From: Pseudomonadota bacterium
GTDB lineage: Bacteria; Pseudomonadota; Gammaproteobacteria; Acidiferrobacterales; Acidiferrobacteraceae
Assembly (NCBI GenBank): GCA_021777535.1
Contig: JAJYDN010000002.1
Span: 64,949-128,948, forward strand
Length of the DNA: 64,000 bases
Reading direction: 5' to 3'
In this document: piece by piece, positions 43,412-51,456 of the stretch
How positions within the stretch are numbered: the first letter of the stretch is position 1
Layout: every line of letters starts with the position of its first letter
Notes under the pieces: model-generated
Seen by the model: the letters and a program-made list of their open reading frames with translations, nothing else
Told to the model about the DNA's origin: nothing
Databases searched by the model: none
Made by a program: the position numbers and the translations under genes

Positions 43412-45711
43412 GTGCGCGCCGCTACTGCGACCTGTACACCTGGTCGCATCCGCTCACCCCCCATGTGCTGGCGCACACGGACGGCGCCGTGTCGGCCGCG
43501 ATCGCCTGGGCGGGCCTCGACTGTGAGTTTGCCGTTTTGGCCGCGCGCAGCCAGGCATTCGCGGCGATCGAAAAACTTTTAAAGGAAATGCCGCAGGGCT
43601 GTTGGCTGGAATTTCACTTGTGGCGCCAGGCGGACCCAAAGGCAGTGGATCCCTACCGGGCCCATTATGCCAGGGCCGCCCGGCCTAGCCCCTTTGCCAA
43701 GGCCATCCGCACCGCGTTGGCCGATCATCTCGCGGGCCTCGTGTTCGTCAATCAGCTGGCGGCAATCGCCGGTGTCTTGCCGCCCCCGCGCCTGCAAAGG
43801 GCCAAGCGGGCCCTGGCGGCGCAATGTGCGCGGGCAGAGGAACTCGAGGAGCAGATCGCCGCTCTTGCGCAGGCGCTGCCGGGGGCGCGGCTGCTGGCCG
43901 CCGACGACTATGTGGCGCTCATCCGCGCAAGCTACGACGGATCGGCTGCCGTCTGCCGTGATCCGTGGCTGTCGCTTGCCGAGCAAATCGCCGCAGTGCC
44001 TCCCGTCCCCGATGGCCAGGGCCTGCAGGCCGGCGAATGCGCATGGCGCATCCTCTATCTGCAGGCCTATGCCGACGCGGAGCCCGGGTGGGTCATGCCG
44101 CTCGTATCGGTACCGATACCGCTCCACATAAGCCAGATCGTCGTCGCCGCCGATACCGAACACACTCTGCGCGCGCTGGAGCGGGCCGACCGCCTGGCCA
44201 TGGGCACCATCGGCCACCGCGGACGCGAGCGGCAACTGGAAGTGCTTGCGGACATGCAGGCATTCCGCCGCCTGGTGGCGCAGAAGGATCTCAGTGTCCA
44301 TCGCAACGCCTATATTCTGGCGGTTCCGGGGGATGCCGCCCATGCGGCGCCGGTGAGGGAGTTGCTGGCCGCCCTGCATCGCGGCGGCAGCCAGGTTCGC
44401 ACCGATCGTTTCGTTCAACTGCCGTTTTTCCGGGCGGCGCAGCCCGGACAGGGCTACCGCGCGCCCGCATGGCGCCCGGATCATGCCCGCCAGATCGCAT
44501 CGATGGCTCCCGTTCAGGGCTTCCGTGCCGGCGCGGACCGCCCGGAAAGCCTGCGCATAGGCATGGCGAGCCAGCCTGTGTCCTTCGATTACAGCGGGCA
44601 GGTCGTAGGGCACGCGTTTACGGTCGCCATGACCGGCGCCGGCAAGGGCGTGGACAAGGTTGCGACCATCGCTGAAACCTATCCCTTCGGTATCGATTGG
44701 TATGTCCTCGAGGTCGGCGGAACCTACAGGTGGGTCGTCGAGGCCCTTGGCGGCACGTACACCTGTCTCGATCCGGAACGTTCGGCCGTCAATCCGCTGC
44801 CCGCCCGCGCCGCCGCAGCGAACGGCTTGCCACCGGCGTTGGCGTCGGCCACGCTCAACATCCTCTCCTTCCTGTTGACCGACGGGCGCACGACGCTTGA
44901 TTTTCACGAAGCAGCGGCTGCCGGACAGGCGCTGGCGGCACTCTACGCAGTCCCGGCGGCAAGTGATCCCGGCCTCGTCGATCTGCTCGCCTCCCTGCAG
45001 GGTCTGGCCGCCGTTCCCAGGGATCAACGGCGGGCGGCGGCGCGCATGGCGGCCAACCTGCAAAGCTTCCTGTCGACGCCCGAGGGCGCGATCTTTGCCG
45101 GTTCCGACAATGTGACCTTGAGCACGGGGATAAGCGGTGTCGATCTGAAGGAGATCGACCGGGCAGGCGGCAAGATGCTCACGTTCTACCTGGTCTTCCT
45201 GTGCCTGCGCTTCCTGAACATGGCATTTTCCAAGCGTACACCATCACGCATCCTGCTAGACGAGATCCATCGCTTTGTGGCCCATGCGCCTGACGTGCTG
45301 CGCCGGCTGGTATCGGAGGTGGCGCGCATGGGCCGCAAGGAGAACGCCTCGATAGATATCGTCACGCAGGGCTTGCAGGAGATCGACGTCATGGAAGCGG
45401 AGATTGTCAATTCCATGCCCATCCGGTCGCTTCTGTACCGGACCGATGGCTGGGAGGAGATCGGAAGCCGCATCGGCATGCCACCGGCGGCGCTCGCCAT
45501 CTGGAAGAGTTTTCCTTTTCCGCTGGCCATGCCCTGGCGGCCCGCGATCCGCTCGGTCGGGCCGGAATATTTTGCGGTGCGGCTTACTTTTCCGCGGCTG
45601 CTCCTCGATCTGGCGGATACCACTCCGCAGGGTCTGGCCGCCAAGGCCGATATCGGGGCGCGCGTCGCCGATCCGCTCGAGCGCCTGCGCCGGCTGCGGG
45701 AGAGACTGTGA
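43408..45711 (+). CDS. virB4: VirB4/TrbE-like secretion ATPase with altered Walker A
   Basis: A 767-residue ATPase of the VirB4/TraC family that would energise pilus assembly or substrate transfer at the inner membrane. The C-terminal motor has the family context VGHAFTVAMTGAGKGVDK, WYVLEVGGTYRWVVEALGGTY, NPLP and Walker B RILLDEIHRF near residue 613, then VTQGLQEI. The Walker A (about residues 406-413) reads AMTGAGKG: Gly replaces the Ser/Thr that binds Mg2+. The ATG at 43408 is the ATGA overlap with VirB3; the longer open frame has no support. Either the motor is weakened or it uses an unusual P-loop. Confidence 0.85.
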   Translation: MSARRYCDLYTWSHPLTPHVLAHTDGAVSAAIAWAGLDCEFAVLAARSQAFAAIEKLLKEMPQGCWLEFHLWRQADPKAVDPYRAHYARAARPSPFAKAIRTALADHLAGLVFVNQLAAIAGVLPPPRLQRAKRALAAQCARAEELEEQIAALAQALPGARLLAADDYVALIRASYDGSAAVCRDPWLSLAEQIAAVPPVPDGQGLQAGECAWRILYLQAYADAEPGWVMPLVSVPIPLHISQIVVAADTEHTLRALERADRLAMGTIGHRGRERQLEVLADMQAFRRLVAQKDLSVHRNAYILAVPGDAAHAAPVRELLAALHRGGSQVRTDRFVQLPFFRAAQPGQGYRAPAWRPDHARQIASMAPVQGFRAGADRPESLRIGMASQPVSFDYSGQVVGHAFTVAMTGAGKGVDKVATIAETYPFGIDWYVLEVGGTYRWVVEALGGTYTCLDPERSAVNPLPARAAAANGLPPALASATLNILSFLLTDGRTTLDFHEAAAAGQALAALYAVPAASDPGLVDLLASLQGLAAVPRDQRRAAARMAANLQSFLSTPEGAIFAGSDNVTLSTGISGVDLKEIDRAGGKMLTFYLVFLCLRFLNMAFSKRTPSRILLDEIHRFVAHAPDVLRRLVSEVARMGRKENASIDIVTQGLQEIDVMEAEIVNSMPIRSLLYRTDGWEEIGSRIGMPPAALAIWKSFPFPLAMPWRPAIRSVGPEYFAVRLTFPRLLLDLADTTPQGLAAKADIGARVADPLERLRRLRERL

Positions 45712-46328
45712 GCCGCATCATTGCAGTCGTCGTCTTGTCGCTTCTTGCATCGGCACCCTGCCAGGCCTTCCTGGGTGTCGGCGATATCACTTTTGATCCG
45801 GCCGTGCACACGGAACTCCTTACCATGTACCAGCAAGCCATGCGTCTCTACCAGACCACGATTCGCCAGCTTGACCGGCTGAACCGGATCCAGTCGGCGC
45901 TGCAATCGGCACAAGCCAATATCCATCGCGTCCTCAATACGCAGCTCGTCCAGTATGCGCAAAAAACGCTCACTCTCGCCGTTCCGCCGGGACTCTCCCG
46001 ATTGCTGCGCGCGCCCGCGACCATCTTGAGTTCGGCGCGCCGCACGATTCTCTATTACGACGGCCAGTTGCACCGGCTTGCCCGCGCAGCCCGTCTGCGT
46101 ATTCTGAGTCATGGCGTGCGCGCCAACGTCAGCAAGGCCGCCAGTGATCTGGGGGTGCGCAGCAGCGGCGATATCACCGCGCAATCGACGGCCACGCTGG
46201 CCTCTCTTGCCGCGCAAAGGGCACGTCAGGGGGCCCGGCGGGCCGTGCGGCGGGCAGCCGGCCGCCACAATGACGCCCATGTTTCGGCCGAGACGGCAGC
46301 CCTTTACGGGGCGCTCGCGAGCCCATGA
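45708..46328 (+). CDS. VirB5/TrbJ-like protein
   Basis: A 206-residue secreted protein. Signal peptide MSRIIAVVVLSLLASAPCQA, then FLGVGDITFDPAVHTELLTMYQQAMRLYQTTIRQLDRL, a pattern typical of TrbJ/VirB5 (FDPTNLxQN...YxxQxxQL). The rest is helical with Arg-rich segments near the end. VirB5 proteins sit at the pilus tip or help pilin assembly. It starts at a GTG overlapping the VirB4 stop and ends in an ATGA overlap with the next gene. Confidence 0.72.
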   Translation: MSRIIAVVVLSLLASAPCQAFLGVGDITFDPAVHTELLTMYQQAMRLYQTTIRQLDRLNRIQSALQSAQANIHRVLNTQLVQYAQKTLTLAVPPGLSRLLRAPATILSSARRTILYYDGQLHRLARAARLRILSHGVRANVSKAASDLGVRSSGDITAQSTATLASLAAQRARQGARRAVRRAAGRHNDAHVSAETAALYGALASP

Positions 46329-47380
46329 CGGCGGCGTCGCTGGTCGGTTCGCTGTTGGCGGCCTTGGATCCCGGCGTCATCGAGAAGCTGGTAAAACCCG
46401 CCATGGCCATGTTGCTGGAAACGGTGACCCCGACTTTGTTTCTGATCGCACTCTATGGGCGGCTCCTTGAGGCCCAGATGGCGGTAGTCGGAGGGGCGGG
46501 CCGCTATGCGGTGGCGTTGCGGGACATGGGACTCTATGGCGTCCTCATTGTTTCCTACGCCATGCTCGGGGGTCTCGTCGGCCACTACCTGAACAGTCTC
46601 TACAGGGCCCTTGGGAGTCTCGGATCGCTGCACGCCGTCAGCATCGAGATGACCGCATTGCTGAAGCAGGCGGCCGTGCGTCCGCATGGGGCGCTTGCGA
46701 CCATCGAGGAAATAGACAGTCTGCCCATGCAGATCGTGACGATGGGGATCTACTACCTGACGCTCGTCATCACGGCCTTCCTGGTCGCGCTCCTGCGGAT
46801 TGCGCAGGTGCTCGGCTACGAGTTCGCCTTTCTGTACGGACTGATCGCGCTGCCCCTGGCGCTGAGCAACATCCTGAGCCTGGTCCGCGGATGGGCGAAA
46901 CTCATGGGGTTCTTCCTTCTGTGGCCTGTCGTGGAAGCGCTTTTGCTGGCCGTGTTTGCGCCGCTTTTCACGCACGCGCTGAAGGCGCTCATGCAGGTGG
47001 CGGGACCGAGCGGCTACATGGTGGTCTACGCGCACATGATCTTCACGATCCTGAACCTGATTCTGTGCGCCGTTCTCCTTGCCGCGCCCTATGTGACGGC
47101 GACGTTGATCGACAACGCCGGCAGTGCGCAGCCATTGTTCGCCCCCTATGTCACATCGCTCGGTGGTACCGGTCAGGCGATGGCGGCGAGTCTCGAGGCA
47201 CGCGTGCGCCAGATGCTGGACAGCATCCCGCAGGACCGCGCGCCCATGACCTCCGATGCGCGCCGCATGCCCGAGCTCCATATCCCGCCGGATCCGGATT
47301 ACCACCCGAGCATCGCCACGGGCGATGTGCCAAAAACCAATTATCTCGATCCGCGTTTCGACGGCCCGCCCAAGGAGTGA
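46325..47380 (+). CDS. VirB6/TrbL-like polytopic membrane protein
   Basis: A 351-residue protein with about five to six hydrophobic segments (for example GLYGVLIVSYAMLGGLVGHYL, IYYLTLVITAFLVALLRIAQVL, LMGFFLLWPVVEALLLAVF, MIFTILNLILCAVLLAAPYV) and a soluble Pro-rich tail. VirB6/TrbL forms part of the inner-membrane channel. Position right after the VirB5-like gene supports the assignment; the sequence is too diverged for a firm family call. Confidence 0.7.
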   Translation: MTAASLVGSLLAALDPGVIEKLVKPAMAMLLETVTPTLFLIALYGRLLEAQMAVVGGAGRYAVALRDMGLYGVLIVSYAMLGGLVGHYLNSLYRALGSLGSLHAVSIEMTALLKQAAVRPHGALATIEEIDSLPMQIVTMGIYYLTLVITAFLVALLRIAQVLGYEFAFLYGLIALPLALSNILSLVRGWAKLMGFFLLWPVVEALLLAVFAPLFTHALKALMQVAGPSGYMVVYAHMIFTILNLILCAVLLAAPYVTATLIDNAGSAQPLFAPYVTSLGGTGQAMAASLEARVRQMLDSIPQDRAPMTSDARRMPELHIPPDPDYHPSIATGDVPKTNYLDPRFDGPPKE

Positions 47381-47385
47381 GCGCG

Positions 47386-48015
47386 ATGCGTCCCGATGAA
47401 AATCCGTGGCTCAAGCACGGCCCCCAGGGCTTTCTCGTACGCAGGCTCGCGCGGCATGCGCTGACCGGATGGCTGCTCTTTGCCGCAAGCGGCCTTGCTC
47501 TGACCATCGAGAGCCTCGCCGCCGTCCTGAAAAGTCCGGCCATTGTCGTCGCAAGCCCAAACGGCCGCATCCTCGGCCGTATCCGCTGGGAGGGCCATGG
47601 CGTGCGCTCGAACCGGCAGATGGTGCGCGCCGCGGTCCGTTTTACGCGTGACTACCTGAGCGTCAACAGTGGCACGATCGTCCACGATTATGCGAGCGCG
47701 CTTGGCATGATGTCGGGCCGTTTGCTTGCGCGGACGGTAAAGGCGTTGCGCGCGACCCATTATCTGGCGCGAGTCCGCCTGGATCGAACACGCTCCTGGC
47801 TTACGCTTGGACGGGGTCCGCAGATGCCCCACCTGGCGGCCTGGTCCGGGCATACCGCTTTGGTGCGCGTGCAGGGTGTCCTTCATGTGATTCTGGCCAA
47901 TGGCCACGAGATACACGAGGCCTTCGGCGTTCTTTTGCGCCTCGTGCCCGCGCGGCGCACGGTGCGCAACGCAAGTGGAGCCTGCGTGACCGCGATCCGT
48001 TTCATCCGCGCATGA
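47386..48015 (+). CDS. VirB8/TrbF-like protein
   Basis: A 209-residue bitopic protein: cytoplasmic N-terminus, one membrane helix (ALTGWLLFAASGLALTI), then a periplasmic domain with VVASPNGRILGRIRWEG, VRFTRDYLSVNSGTIVHDYASAL, like the NTF2-fold VirB8/TrbF domain. AAGGAG lies 9 bases before the ATG at 47386; the frame is open upstream through the VirB6-like gene but without a start signal. VirB8 is the assembly hub between inner-membrane and outer-membrane parts. Confidence 0.68.
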   Translation: MRPDENPWLKHGPQGFLVRRLARHALTGWLLFAASGLALTIESLAAVLKSPAIVVASPNGRILGRIRWEGHGVRSNRQMVRAAVRFTRDYLSVNSGTIVHDYASALGMMSGRLLARTVKALRATHYLARVRLDRTRSWLTLGRGPQMPHLAAWSGHTALVRVQGVLHVILANGHEIHEAFGVLLRLVPARRTVRNASGACVTAIRFIRA

Positions 48016-48752
48016 TGACGCCACCGCCTGTGGGTGTGATAAGTCCGCGTGCGCGGTATGTGGTGCTGCGGCCCTATACTGCGGCGAGGGCGGTGATGAT
48101 CCCCAATCTGGGTTTGCGGCTCGTCTTCCCTTCGTCGCAGGCGCGGTCGCTCGTCCTTGCGGTGACCAACCCCCTCTTTCATGCCACGGTCCTGCCGCGC
48201 GGCGGCGGTGTCGTGCTGACGGCAGGCGGCGGTTTTCATCATCATTACTGCACCAACGTGTTCGCGGCGCTCGGTGCCTATCGTGTCTCCCTCTTTGTCT
48301 GCACGGCGTATGCGCCGCACCGGTACACGAGTGATCTCCTGTTCGTCATGCCACGCGCGCCGGGGCCGCCGCCTGTAGTGCGCCACGCGCCGTGGGCGGC
48401 CCTTGCCGCGCGGCTTGCGTGGACGAGGCCGCGCGTGCACCCGATCCGCAAGCGCGCCGCCGCGCAATGGGCGGTGGGGCAAGTGGCGCTCGATGTCCGT
48501 TCCCGCGTGGCGGCCGGGGCACACGAGGTGTTTACGGTGCGCATCCGCACGCAGTCCCGCCAGATCAGGATCCTCGGCCTTGCGCTGTATGCCGGCCGCC
48601 CGTGGCGGGTACTGCGGTCCCATTTTTACTGCAGCGCCCCGGCGGGTACGGCGGTGCGTTGCGTAGTCATTGCCCCGCGAGGGCGCCCGCCGGTGGGCCA
48701 CTGGCACATGGTGCTGGCTGCCTCCGGCGGGAGCCTGCGGGTCTCATGGTAG
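48012..48752 (+). CDS. VirB9/TrbG/TraK-position protein
   Basis: A 246-residue protein of beta-strand character. Segments such as VVLRPYTAARAVMIPNLGLRLVF and YCTNVFAALGAYRVSLFVCTA resemble the strand pattern of the VirB9/TraK outer-ring proteins, where a TN dipeptide precedes a conserved YxxxL strand. No clear signal peptide is seen at the N-terminus (MMTPPPVGVISPRARYVV), which is unusual for a VirB9. The assignment leans on gene order: it lies between the VirB8-like and VirB10-like genes with short overlaps on both sides. Confidence 0.5.
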   Translation: MMTPPPVGVISPRARYVVLRPYTAARAVMIPNLGLRLVFPSSQARSLVLAVTNPLFHATVLPRGGGVVLTAGGGFHHHYCTNVFAALGAYRVSLFVCTAYAPHRYTSDLLFVMPRAPGPPPVVRHAPWAALAARLAWTRPRVHPIRKRAAAQWAVGQVALDVRSRVAAGAHEVFTVRIRTQSRQIRILGLALYAGRPWRVLRSHFYCSAPAGTAVRCVVIAPRGRPPVGHWHMVLAASGGSLRVSW

Positions 48753-49462
48753 GCCACCTGCCGGCGCAGGAGGTGCGCCGCCTGGCCCATGCCCCGGCAC
48801 CTGCGCGCGCCCCGTGGATGCGCCTCTTGCGGGTGTTGCCGCTTGCGCCAGGGCCGGTGCGGATGCCGGCGCGCCGACGCGTGCGCCGCCACCGCGCGGC
48901 CGCCTTTTCGTATTACCGGCATGCAGGGCGCCTGCAGGTGGTGGGAAGCAAGGCGCGCAGCTTCGGCATCCCCGCCGGTACCTGGATTGCCGCCCGGCTC
49001 ACCCGTGTGGCCACGAGCGCCAATACGGCGCTCATCGTGTTGCGCACGCGGGTGGCGGTACGCGGCCGTGCCGGCACTCTTGCGGCCGGATCGGTGCTGC
49101 TTGCGCGCGCCGAACAGGTGGTGGGGGATCGTCTCATGCTGAGTGTGCGTGAGGCCGTGACGCCGCATGGCGACGCAATCCCCATGTCCGGGGTCGTGTT
49201 CGATGGCGCCTATCACATAGGGCTTTGCGGTTTCGTGAAAGGCAGGCAGGCGTCGCGTTCGTGGCTTGCGCTTGGCCGGTCGCTCGTGCAAAGCGCCGAT
49301 CAGGCGCTATCGTTGGTCGGAGGCGGCGGATCGACGCCAGCCGCGGCGCTTGGGCGCGCCGGCCGCTCGGTCCTGGGCGCCTCCATACGCTGGCGTCGCG
49401 TGCGCAGGATTCTGTACGTACCGCCCCAATTCGTCGAAGTCCAACTGGAAAAGCCCATATGA
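48746..49462 (+). CDS. VirB10/TrbI-like core protein without a visible membrane anchor
   Basis: A 238-residue protein whose last 165 residues match the TrbI/VirB10 beta-barrel core: FGIPAGTWIAARLTRVATSANT, VRGRAGTLAAGSVLLARAEQV, GDAIPMSGVVFDGAYHIGLCGFV. Normal VirB10 proteins begin with a cytoplasmic part, a membrane helix and a long Pro-rich linker that spans the periplasm. Here only about 70 basic, Pro/Arg-rich residues precede the core and no membrane helix is visible. The ATG overlaps the end of the preceding gene by 7 bases. Confidence 0.65.
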   Translation: MVGHLPAQEVRRLAHAPAPARAPWMRLLRVLPLAPGPVRMPARRRVRRHRAAAFSYYRHAGRLQVVGSKARSFGIPAGTWIAARLTRVATSANTALIVLRTRVAVRGRAGTLAAGSVLLARAEQVVGDRLMLSVREAVTPHGDAIPMSGVVFDGAYHIGLCGFVKGRQASRSWLALGRSLVQSADQALSLVGGGGSTPAAALGRAGRSVLGASIRWRRVRRILYVPPQFVEVQLEKPI

Positions 49463-49998
49463 AAAAGACCGTTGTGCTGTTGTGCGTGGTGGCCGCCAGG
49501 GCGCATGCCTGGCAGTTCTCCGTCGGAACCGGTGCGGACTGGGCACAGGCGCCGGCCCTGGGTGGTGTGGCCGCGATGACCGGCGTAAGCGGGGAAGCAG
49601 TCCTTTCGCGCCAGCCGTTCGCCGGGCGCCGGTGGGCGCTGGTTCTGGGTGAGTCGAATCTGGGCACGGCGCTCGGCGCGCGGCATGTCGAGGCCATCAC
49701 GGCGTGGCGTGCCCGCGTTCTGTGGGAATGGCGGTTGCCGTTGTTTTACCGGTTCCGGCCGTGGTGGGGCGCCGGCATCGGCGCCGACTGGCTTGAGCGC
49801 AGCGACCGCTACATAACGGATGCGCTCGGTTACGCGCAGAGCCATAGCGCAAACCAGAGGGATTGGCTGCCGACGTGGAGCATCGTGGCGGTGGCGCCTT
49901 TGCCGGCGCACCTTGCCCTGCAGCTGGCACTGACATCCGGCGTGGGGCCGCATCCGCTGTCGACGGTGACGGCATCTTTGCTGTGGCGGATTTTCTAA
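49459..49998 (+). CDS. outer-membrane beta-barrel-like protein
   Basis: A 179-residue secreted protein: signal-like start MKKTVVLLCVVAARAHA, then alternating-hydrophobic strands rich in Trp and Gly (WQFSVGTGADWAQAP, WWGAGIGADWLERS) and a C-terminal Phe (SLLWRIF), the usual end of outer-membrane beta-barrels. The pattern resembles small eight-strand barrels such as acyloxyacyl-hydrolase/PagL-like proteins, without visible catalytic residues. Its ATG overlaps the VirB10-like stop by 4 bases, so it belongs to the operon. Confidence 0.6.
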   Translation: MKKTVVLLCVVAARAHAWQFSVGTGADWAQAPALGGVAAMTGVSGEAVLSRQPFAGRRWALVLGESNLGTALGARHVEAITAWRARVLWEWRLPLFYRFRPWWGAGIGADWLERSDRYITDALGYAQSHSANQRDWLPTWSIVAVAPLPAHLALQLALTSGVGPHPLSTVTASLLWRIF

Positions 49999-50009
49999 AG
50001 GGAGGGCGT

Positions 50010-51404
50010 ATGCGTGTCAAGCGATGGGCGTGGTGGCCGTTGTGTGCATGGCTTTGTGGTTGCCAGCTGGGACAGGTATCGGCGCCGCCGCTGCTGCCGA
50101 CGGGCGTCGTGAGCGGGGTCGTCACAGGGGGCCAGCCACTGGCTGGCGCGCCGGTGGAAATATTCGCCAACGGGGTGATGGTAGGCGGCACCCGCACCGA
50201 CGACAGCGGACGATTCGCCGTCGATTTGGCGATTCCGAGCGCAACGCTCGCCGTGCGCACGCCCGGTGTGGCGTATGTCCGGGCAGCGGATAACGCGGAG
50301 GTGGTGAGCGGGCCGTTGCAGGCGCAAATCGCCTACCAGCAGGGGCAAAACGCAACCGCTGCGGTGTCGCCCTTTAGCACCGTGGCGAGCGCCATCGCGG
50401 CTTATCTGGAGGGGACGGGCATTGGCACGGCCGCGGCGCTCAGTGATGCCGACCAGGAACTGGCGGAGTGGATCGGAGTTTCGCCGCTCACCGTACCGCA
50501 GTTTCCTGTAGCGGGCACCAGCACGCTGTCGCCGGCGGCGGAACTGGGGCTTGCCCTGGGGGGCCTGTCTTTCTGGGCGCATGCGCAGGGGCAGACCACG
50601 GCTGTAGTGACGGCGCTCATGTTGAGTGACATCGCCCACAATGGCCTGCTGGACGGGGCCGGAACGAACGGGCCGCTGCAGTTGGGCACAGAACCGCTGT
50701 CGGCGAACGCCTATCGTCAGGGATTGGCCGATGGCGTACTGCAGGCGGCGGCCGCAAGCGGTTTGCTCGGTACGCCGCAGACACCGTTGGCGCGCGCCAT
50801 CACGGCGTATGCCGACACGCTTGCCATTAGCACCTCGCCGCTCTTTGGCGGGGCTGCGGTGGTCCCCTTCGGGCAAGCGCCCATTTCGGTAACCCTTTCA
50901 CCGCAGCCGCACTGGACGCGCGGCACGCTCACGCTTGCGGGCACGGTAAGCGATCCCTTGTCCTTGCCGGTGTCGGTGACACTGGCCATCGACGGCACGG
51001 CCAGCCAAAACGTGGTCACGCCGGGGCCGTTTGCCTTCTCGATCAATACCGCCGCCTTCGCCGATGGCATGCACAGCCTTGCCGTGGCGGCCGCCGACGG
51101 GGCCGGAGAGCTGGGTCAGGCAGAGACCGAGGTGGGTTTCGACAACGGCGGCCCCCAAGCCTGTGTCCGCTCGTTCATTGCCGGGTCGCCGCTTGGCACA
51201 TTGCAGGGGAACTGGTCGGATCCGGCGGGCATCACCCGCGCAATCTTCGCCGGGGGCCCGCTGCATATCCTGCCAAACGGCACCTGGTCGGTCATTACGC
51301 TGCCGCTTTTCGTGCAGCCGGCGCGGCTTATGTTGAGCGACGCGGCCGGCAATGTGCGGACGTTTGTGTGGAATGTGCGGCTCGGCCAGGGCGGCTGCGG
51401 CTGA
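50010..51404 (+). CDS. large lipoprotein with a carboxypeptidase-regulatory-like domain
   Basis: A 464-residue envelope protein. A short signal peptide ends in LCGC-QL (Cys18), a lipobox-like site. Residues 32-75 (GVVSGVVTGGQPLAGAPVEIFANG...TDDSGRFAVDL) form a CarbopepD_reg-like beta-sandwich. The middle is Ala/Leu-rich helical, and the C-terminal third (VSVTLAIDGTASQNVV, MHSLAVAAADGAGE) looks Ig-like. AAAGGGAGGG precedes the ATG at 50010. As the last gene of the operon it could be the outer-membrane anchor or surface-exposed tip of the secretion apparatus, in the place of the small VirB7 lipoprotein. This is inference. Confidence 0.68.
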   Translation: MRVKRWAWWPLCAWLCGCQLGQVSAPPLLPTGVVSGVVTGGQPLAGAPVEIFANGVMVGGTRTDDSGRFAVDLAIPSATLAVRTPGVAYVRAADNAEVVSGPLQAQIAYQQGQNATAAVSPFSTVASAIAAYLEGTGIGTAAALSDADQELAEWIGVSPLTVPQFPVAGTSTLSPAAELGLALGGLSFWAHAQGQTTAVVTALMLSDIAHNGLLDGAGTNGPLQLGTEPLSANAYRQGLADGVLQAAAASGLLGTPQTPLARAITAYADTLAISTSPLFGGAAVVPFGQAPISVTLSPQPHWTRGTLTLAGTVSDPLSLPVSVTLAIDGTASQNVVTPGPFAFSINTAAFADGMHSLAVAAADGAGELGQAETEVGFDNGGPQACVRSFIAGSPLGTLQGNWSDPAGITRAIFAGGPLHILPNGTWSVITLPLFVQPARLMLSDAAGNVRTFVWNVRLGQGGCG

Positions 51405-51420
51405 CGCCACTGGTTCGGCC

Positions 51421-51452
51421 ATCCGGGCGGGCCCGAGGGGCCGCGCCCGGAT
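51421..51452. terminator. bidirectional terminator between secretion operon and rpoH
   Basis: ATCCGGGCG pairs with CGCCCGGAT; an inner GGCCC/GGGCC stem extends it. ATTTTC follows on the plus strand. It separates the convergent operon and rpoH. Confidence 0.78.
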
Positions 51453-51456
51453 TTTC

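Noticed and set aside
42849-51404. Interpretation as an active integrative conjugative element
   Set aside because: No relaxase, coupling protein, integrase or att sites were seen near the operon.
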